From: Trema orientale
Taxonomy: Eukaryota > Streptophyta > Magnoliopsida > Rosales > Cannabaceae
Reading direction: 5' to 3'
Assembly: GCA_002914845.1 (NCBI GenBank)
Contig: JXTC01000116.1
Coordinates: forward strand, 50,575 to 114,574
DNA: 64,000 bases
The position numbers were made by a program, and so were the translations under genes. Numbering within the stretch: position 1 is the stretch's first letter; the number at the start of each line of letters is the position of its first letter. Of the stretch, positions 58,329 through 64,000 are shown in pieces. The notes beneath the pieces were generated by a model. The model did no database searches and was not told the DNA's origin. It saw nothing but the letters and a program-made list of their open reading frames with translations.

Positions 58329-60238
58329 ATGGATCCTCAGGCTTTTATTAGGTTGTCAATAGGCTCACTGGGATTGAGGATTCCTGGAACAGCTTTGAAC
58401 TCTACAAAGTCTGAGATTCATGCATTCTCTTCCCCATGTTCATGTGAAATTCGTCTTCGAGGTTTCCCTGTGCAGACAACTTCTGTGCCTTTAATATCTT
58501 CTCCTCAAACCACACTTGATTCTCATAACATTGCCTCCAGTTTTTATCTTGAAGAATCTGATTTGAAAGCATTATTAGCACCTGGCTGCTTCTATAGCGC
58601 TCATGCTTGCCTGGAAATTGCTGTTTTCATGGGGAGGAAGGGATCCCATTGTGGTGTCGGCATCAAAAGGCAACAAATTGGGACTTTTAAGCTAGAGGTT
58701 GGTCCTGAATGGGGTGAAGGGAAGCCGGTAATTCTTTTCAACGGGTGGATAGGTATTGGAAAAAGCAAGACAGACACTGGAAAACCAGGTGCAGAGCTTC
58801 ACTTGAGAGTGAAAGTGGATCCTGATCCTAGATACGTTTTCCAGTTTGAAGATGTAACCAGATTGAGTCCTCAAATAGTACAGCTTCAAGGCACCATCAA
58901 GCAGCCTATTTTTAGTTGCAAGTTTAGTCGAGACAGGTGATATGCAATCTCTGCAGCTTCTTTTGTAAATATTTAGAACATCTATGCAAAATATCACCTA
59001 ATTAACTCCCTTTTACTGGTTGCAGTTGACACGTGAAACTTATTTAATGTCAGTATGCATAACCAAGAAAAAATGGCAAAGAATCAAAGAGATCATTTAC
59101 AGTGTTGGTTGTAAAGAAAACCACAAGCTTTTGTAACCTTTCAAAAATAATATTCATTATAGTTCCAGATACCAATAAGCGAACTGTTAGCTAAATTATT
59201 GTTGCGAGACCATGATGCTTGAATCAAACTGCATTTTGGGCAAAGTCATCCGCTTGTTCACTACATTTGCTTTTGTCTACCCCTACTTTTGGAGATTAGC
59301 CTTTTCCTTTTTCACATATGATTTCGTGTCCTTCTGTTTTGTTTTTCTTTCTTCTTTCTGTCAGGTTCTTATTAGTACTAGAAGCAGAAAATCAAGTGGT
59401 CATCTCCATCAAATAATATCTTTTATTTACGAAATTGATTTTTGTATTGGTACTTTGCTTCTTTACTAGTAGGCGGAACCACAAAAGGCTGCTCTTTTGT
59501 TTTCATGTATTTGGGTCGTCCGTGAGACTTATGATACTTGTTTGAATCAACAGGGTGCCCCAGGTAGATCCTTTGAGCTCTTACTGGTCAGGTTCTGGAG
59601 ACAGTTCTGATCTTGGGTGCGAAAGAAGAGAGAGGAAGGGATGGAAGGTGAAGATACATGATCTTTCTGGCTCGGCTGTTGCGGCAGCCTTCATGACAAC
59701 CCCATTTGTGCCGTCAACAGGTTGTGATTGGGTTGCTAAATCCAACCCAGGAGCTTGGTTGATTGTTCGTCCTGATGCTTGCAGGCCTGAGAGCTGGCAG
59801 CCATGGGGAAAGCTTGAAGCCTGGCGTGAACGTGGCCTTAGGGACTCTGTTTGCTGCAGATTTCGGCTTATGTCTGAAGGTCAGGAGGGAGGAGAGCTTC
59901 TCATGTCTGAGATTTATATCAATGCTGAAAAGGGAGGGGAGTTTTTCATAGACACTGACAGGCAGATGCCAGCAGCAGCAGCAAGTCCAATCCCAAGCCC
60001 GCAAAGCAGCGGAGACTTTGCAGCACTGGGTCCAGTTGTTGGAGGCTTTGTCATGAGCTGTAGGGTGCAGGGGGAAGGGAAGAGTAGCAAGCCACTGGTA
60101 CAGCTCGCCATGCGTCACGTAACATGTGTTGAGGATGCGGCCATCTTCATGGCTCTTGCAGCTGCTGTTGATCTCAGTATTGAGGCATGTCGGCCTTTCC
60201 GTCGGAAGATAAAGAGAGGGTCATGCCATTCTTTATGA
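58329..60238 (+). CDS. ASG1: DUF1005 protein, ASG1 type (abiotic-stress gene)
   Basis: The DUF1005 family is plant-specific. Arabidopsis ASG1 (AT5G17640) is induced by salt and drought through ABA; the biochemical role is unknown. Two exons, 58329-58936 and 59554-60238, join in phase (R codon split) and give 430 residues. The start MDPQAFIRLSIGSLGLRIPG is the family's typical N-terminus. Further family features are CSCEIRLRGFPVQT, FYLEESDLKALLAPGCFY, VGIKRQQIGTFKLEVGPEWG, VFQFEDVTRLSPQIVQLQGT, QPIFSCKFSRDR, GWKVKIHDLSGSAVAAAFMT, SNPGAWLIVRPDACRPESWQ, GGEFFIDTDRQM, and the end ALAAAVDLSIEACRPFRRK. No signal peptide or clear membrane helix was seen. The frame stays open upstream to 58320, but 58329 is the first ATG. 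Confidence 0.94.
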
Positions 60239-61170
60239 ATACAAGAAAACATAAAAAGCAAAAATGAAAAAGGATTACAACGAGTACATAACGACTCTAT
60301 TTTTGTCTTTTTAATTGTTGGAACATCTGGGATTGTGTACAGTACAGGAGGAACTTAATTGTGTTTTCTCTAAGAACATGTTGAGTTCATTCATGGTAGT
60401 GTAGTTTGGATCTGCAACATTGGCAGTATTTTACCAGTGAACTTGAATTGATCAGTTTAGTCAGCACTTGGGATTGGAAACGAAAACCTATTGGCCTAGT
60501 TACGGCACTTTTTTTTTCTTTTTCTTAAGGTGGTTGGTGGAAGATCACCTCCTTAGCTCCTCTTAGTTTGTTATATTGTGGGATTACAAGGAGGGAAAGA
60601 AACCAGAATTTAATTAGATAAAACTCCCTTCAGCTAACACACACCATCAGTAGTTCAATCTTGCCACACTCTAGTATCAAACTTAGCAATCAAGTAGTGA
60701 CTAGTGACGAATTGAACATGTTATTTTCTTTAATAAGGGAATTATGAAATTCTAAAGAGGGGGAACCTGTTTTAACTCCGAACTTCCAACAAATCCCTAA
60801 AGTTAAAAATAATTTGAATCAGAACATCATATGCTACACAAAAGAAAACTCCCACGATAAGAGTATGTGCACATGTGACACATAAATAATGGCAGAAAAC
60901 ATACAGAATGACAAAATACAAGGAAAGAATAATCAGTACACAGATGACACAAAGTTAACAAGAAGCTCTTCACTATGATACCTAATCAATCAACTATCCT
61001 AGCCTAAAAGCAAAATCCTTCTGGAAAATGTGTTCAATATCCCATTTTATTCTTTCCTTGAGCAGGTTCACTGCTTCCCCCAAACTACATTTCAAGCCTC
61101 TTATGTACATGCTTACCATAACACAAGTATACTACACTAACCTAGAACTACAGCTACATGCTTTTCGTTA
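60239..61170. other. 3' regions between convergent genes
   Basis: ASG1 and the next gene converge here. The sequence is unique-looking and AT-rich, with no coding signal. Both 3' UTRs probably lie in it. Confidence 0.55.
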
Positions 61171-62329
61171 TCAATGTTTCCTTTCCCACTTCCCCTCGCG
61201 TCTACCATCTCGTTCCCTACGTTCTACCACCTGCCTAGATTTGCTCCCTCGGGATCCGTGCCTCTGTGCAGACCCATATCCACCAACCTGTCCGTCAAAT
61301 GCTGAAGCCAAGTCTGGATCCCCAACACTACCAGTGTCACCTGAGTCCTTGCTTCCATCTATATTCTCTTCATAACTGCTGCCGCATTCATCTAGACGAT
61401 CACGTGATTGCAAAATGGTAGGAAGTTGGCCAGAAAATTGTCGGGACCCAGAGAGTACAACAGTAGGCATGGATGCCATAGAAGAACTTGTAGAGGTTTC
61501 AAGCTGCAAGCTGCCACTAGTACTTGTTCTTGTGCTCCCTTCATTGCCTGCTCTTCCATTTTCCCTTTCACGATACCTTTCCCGGGGCCGGCTGCAGGTG
61601 AAGACAGAAAATTATAAGGCCCAATTATATGCCATCAATACATTACAGGCAAAGTAACTTAAGAATTGTAAATCATTTCATATTACAACAAATAGCCAGC
61701 CAGGGACTGTTCAATTATCCATAAATTTGTCCTAATAAATACACAGACAAATTCATTTTATGACAAAAATATAGCAGATAAAAATCCACTGCCCCCCACG
61801 GAACTGTATATGAATTCTACAATACATAGATAATAATCCATTCAAATAACAATATTACTGAAGAAATATAGTAGCAATAGGAGACAAGAAAATTTCACCA
61901 GCTGAAAGAGAGAGAAATTGAGCAGTTTCCATGACTGGCATAAGGCTTACCCACTATGAGTGGAAGAAGAAAAGTCACGCCTGGATGGCCGTACTCCTGA
62001 TTCAGCCTGCTCCAACTCCCGCTGAAGTTCTCTCTGCATATGGTCAAGATATTAAAACCAGAAGCCCAGAAACAATAATCTTAGAGACAAAGTAAACATA
62101 ATCCTAAAACTCTCTCTGCGTGTTTATTGAGGCTGCTAGAATGAAAGATTTTAAAATCGAATAACTGCAGTCCGTTTTAGTAAGCAAATGAACTGGTAAT
62201 AGCAAGAGTGGAGAAAAAACATACTTCCTTGATGATGGCAACTTCATAAATTAAACAGCACAAAGAGAAAAGGAAAAAAGGCCTGAATTCTCAACAGAAG
62301 AGAAAATGTATTTGCATTCACCCATCCAA

Positions 62330-62364
<35 letters not shown>

Positions 62365-63295
62365 CTGGTGAGAGAATGATGGATTAAATTAGGAATCATT
62401 ATTGTTATTACTATTATTATTATTATTATTTTTTAAATTAATATTGGGATTTATTAAATAAGTCATTTCCCAATTGTATTTGGTTTCCTATTCATGTTTA
62501 GTTTCCCTATTATTTAGTTTCCTATCTTAGGTTTAGGTTTCCTGTCGGTGTTATAGCTTGTCTATACATTAGCCTCTCTATGTCCATTAATTTTAAGACT
62601 TGATTTATGAAATATACACTATTCAGACTCTCTCTCTCTCTCTAAATTAATCTCATTCTCTCTCTAAACTTCCTCTCTTCTTCTAATTCATCTAAAACGC
62701 TTCTCTTTTTTTTTCTCCTTCTAGTTCTACATCACAGAGATTATAATATAAATTTGGAAGCTCGGTTCTTTCTTTCTTCCACTTCTTTATAGCCATTAAT
62801 CCCAACTACTTGAGGATTTGTACATGAAACATACTCAGTTAATAATTACATACCATCAACTGTAACCAAGTTTGTAGAATGCATCCAAAAAGCAATGTGT
62901 TCTTCAAAAATTTGTAGGCAGACAGATTTTGCAAGGGTTTATACCTGTGTTTGCCTCTCCTTCTCCATATCAAGATTGTGTCGCAGTTCCCTGGTTTTTG
63001 CACGCTCTAGTTCTAGCAATCGCTGTCTCTCAATCTCCTTCTCAGCTTCAGCTGCTCTCTCCCTAAAGGATGAAAGGTCAATAATATTTGTTACATCGCC
63101 AAATTATATATTCATCAAATCCTTTGCCGCCGAAGAATACAAGATAAGTTTATAAGGATGTAACACCTATCAAGTTCTCGTAAATGCTCTGCTTCTCGTA
63201 CAGCCGCCTCTTCTAAATATTTTTGACGGTTGTGTCTCATAAGAAGTTTTCTCTGCCTGCGAACTGCTATGTCTTCTTGGAGCTTGGACTTCTCT
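61171..63295 (-). CDS. Arg/Glu-rich coiled-coil protein, C-terminal part (runs off right edge)
   Basis: Not recognised by function. Four exons join in phase: 63295-63167, 63062-62945, 62033-61952 or so, and 61591-61171. The 63295 boundary is taken from an AG acceptor, and earlier exons should lie beyond 64000. The protein reads EKSKLQEDIAVRRQRKLLMR, REAEHLRELDRERAAEAEKE, then charged helix through MEKERQTQ and RELQRELEQAESG, about 110 residues of probable coiled coil. A low-complexity tail follows: RRDFSSSTHSGRPRERYRER, a Ser/Thr-rich block, MPTVVLSGSRQFSGQLPTIL, YEENIDGSKDSGDTGSVGDP and the basic end RRERDGRREGKWERKH. It looks nuclear, but no domain is named. It converges with ASG1. Confidence 0.75.
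62377..62734. mobile_element. Possible solo LTR inside an intron
   Basis: A block starting TGATGG and ending CTACATCA lies in the intron between 62945 and 62033. It has the promoter-like and CT-rich look of a plant LTR (repeated TTTCCTAT...TTTAGTTTCC words, then CTCTCTCT). The 5 bp outside (GAGAA, CAGAG) do not match, and no second copy is in the window, so this is tentative. Confidence 0.3.
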
Positions 63296-63345
63296 CTAAT
63301 AGTAGAAGAAGAAGACAACAAAGTACCAATATGAGAGACCCCCAA

Positions 63346-64000
63346 TTAAATTTTCCCAAAAGAAAGAAAGAAAGAAGAGCAAACAAAGTTGCTTAAAGAG
63401 CTCCATAAATCTCTATTTCTTCTAAAGATTGGCAAAGAAATAGACTCCACGTGTCCACCTTAACCACCAATGTTGGGGAATATATAGATGTTAGTGTGTG
63501 GGGGGAAAAAAAGGTGTATATATTGCAGTAAAAGGGATTCTGTAATCAGGTGGAAAGGAAGTCTATTCCACGCAAGTTAAGACTTTATTTTTTATAAGAT
63601 AACTTATGGGACTCGAACACCGATACAATTTAGACCACAGCGGGAGTAAGTGGGAGTAAACTCTCCAATTTGGTAAAACGTAACATTTAAGTATTCAAAA
63701 CCCTCTCAAACTGACACCTTTCGAACAGATACAAAGATGAAGCTTTTAATGGTTTAGACACAAATATGCCCTTCAACTAAGTCTCTTGCACGTCAGTCAA
63801 ACTCGCTTTTGATATTAATCTACAAGAGACCTAAGAAAGAAAGGGCTACTTTGCCAGCAGACAAGCCATAACTTCATACCAAATTCTTAACAAGTACAAA
63901 TGCACTTCTATCACATAAGAGATTGACTGCTTTATTTTTACAAAAGTCAAATATTTATTCGGGAGGAAAAAAAAAAATTAGAGGACTAAGTGGCCTTCAA
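63346..64000. other. Probable intron of the coiled-coil gene to the right edge
   Basis: No coding exon was recognised here. A GTGTTCGAGTCCC word read on the minus strand near 63610-63625 recalls a pol III B box, but no A box fits, so no tRNA or SINE is called. Confidence 0.4.

Noticed and set aside
63600..63660. Possible tRNA or pol III B box (GTTCGAGTCCC on minus)
   Set aside because: No A box or cloverleaf could be fitted.
1..64000. CRISPR array, bacterial operon or phage-like module
   Set aside because: No regular spacer-repeat pattern, no gene clusters with bacterial features; repeats are plant microsatellites and transposons.

Overview
This is nuclear DNA of a core eudicot plant. Genes are split by GT-AG introns. 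Intergenic DNA is AT-rich and full of microsatellites, fold-back elements, a SINE, Mutator-like elements and LTR retroelements. Three proteins look plastid-targeted (RPL3, SIG2, TrmB). The family is not certain; a rosid is my best guess. No prokaryotic, CRISPR or viral gene system was seen.

Layout. The left edge holds the 5' half of an MLO1-type gene (minus). Next comes an 8-kb transposon zone (about 2.59-10.0 kb) made of two decayed Mutator-like elements. One carries a zinc-knuckle relic and a dense TTGAC/GTCAA array; the other carries a broken Ulp1/C48 protease exon. Then follow plastid RPL3 (plus, 10.3-11.2 kb), a small membrane-protein gene (minus, 12 kb), LHP1/TFL2 (minus, 13.5-16.9 kb) and the plastid sigma factor SIG2 (minus, 18.0-21.3 kb). 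A 5.5-kb repeat nursery runs from 21.3 to 26.8 kb. After it come an alpha/beta hydrolase (minus, 26.9-28.4 kb), a PPR gene (plus, 30.1-31.4 kb), an organellar-type tRNA (guanine-N7) methyltransferase (plus, 32.3-34.2 kb) and an APS2-type AGPase small-subunit homologue that has lost catalytic residues (minus, 34.6-36.8 kb). A broken second copy of the methyltransferase 3' end lies at 37.6-38.4 kb. Further on are a glycine/proline-rich protein gene (plus, 42.6-44.5 kb), a small LTR element with both LTRs (45.4-47.5 kb), a decayed Ty1-copia element (minus, 47.5-51.9 kb), a DUF1005/ASG1 gene (plus, 58.3-60.2 kb, leader from about 56.05 kb) and the 3' half of an Arg/Glu-rich coiled-coil gene (minus, 61.2-63.3 kb, running off the right edge).

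Relations. These are independent transcription units, not a pathway. RPL3, SIG2 and TrmB all serve organelle gene expression, and the PPR protein probably does too. From memory, LHP1, the hydrolase, TrmB, the GPRP gene and ASG1 lie in the same order as Arabidopsis AT5G17690, 17670, 17660, 17650 and 17640, so the right two thirds looks like a conserved ancestral block with added genes and transposons. The items most worth following are the TTGAC array, the Mutator/Ulp1 remnants, the conserved but inactive AGPase-like protein, a near-perfect intronic palindrome, the duplicated TrmB fragment, and hexanucleotide repeats inside several N-terminal coding regions.
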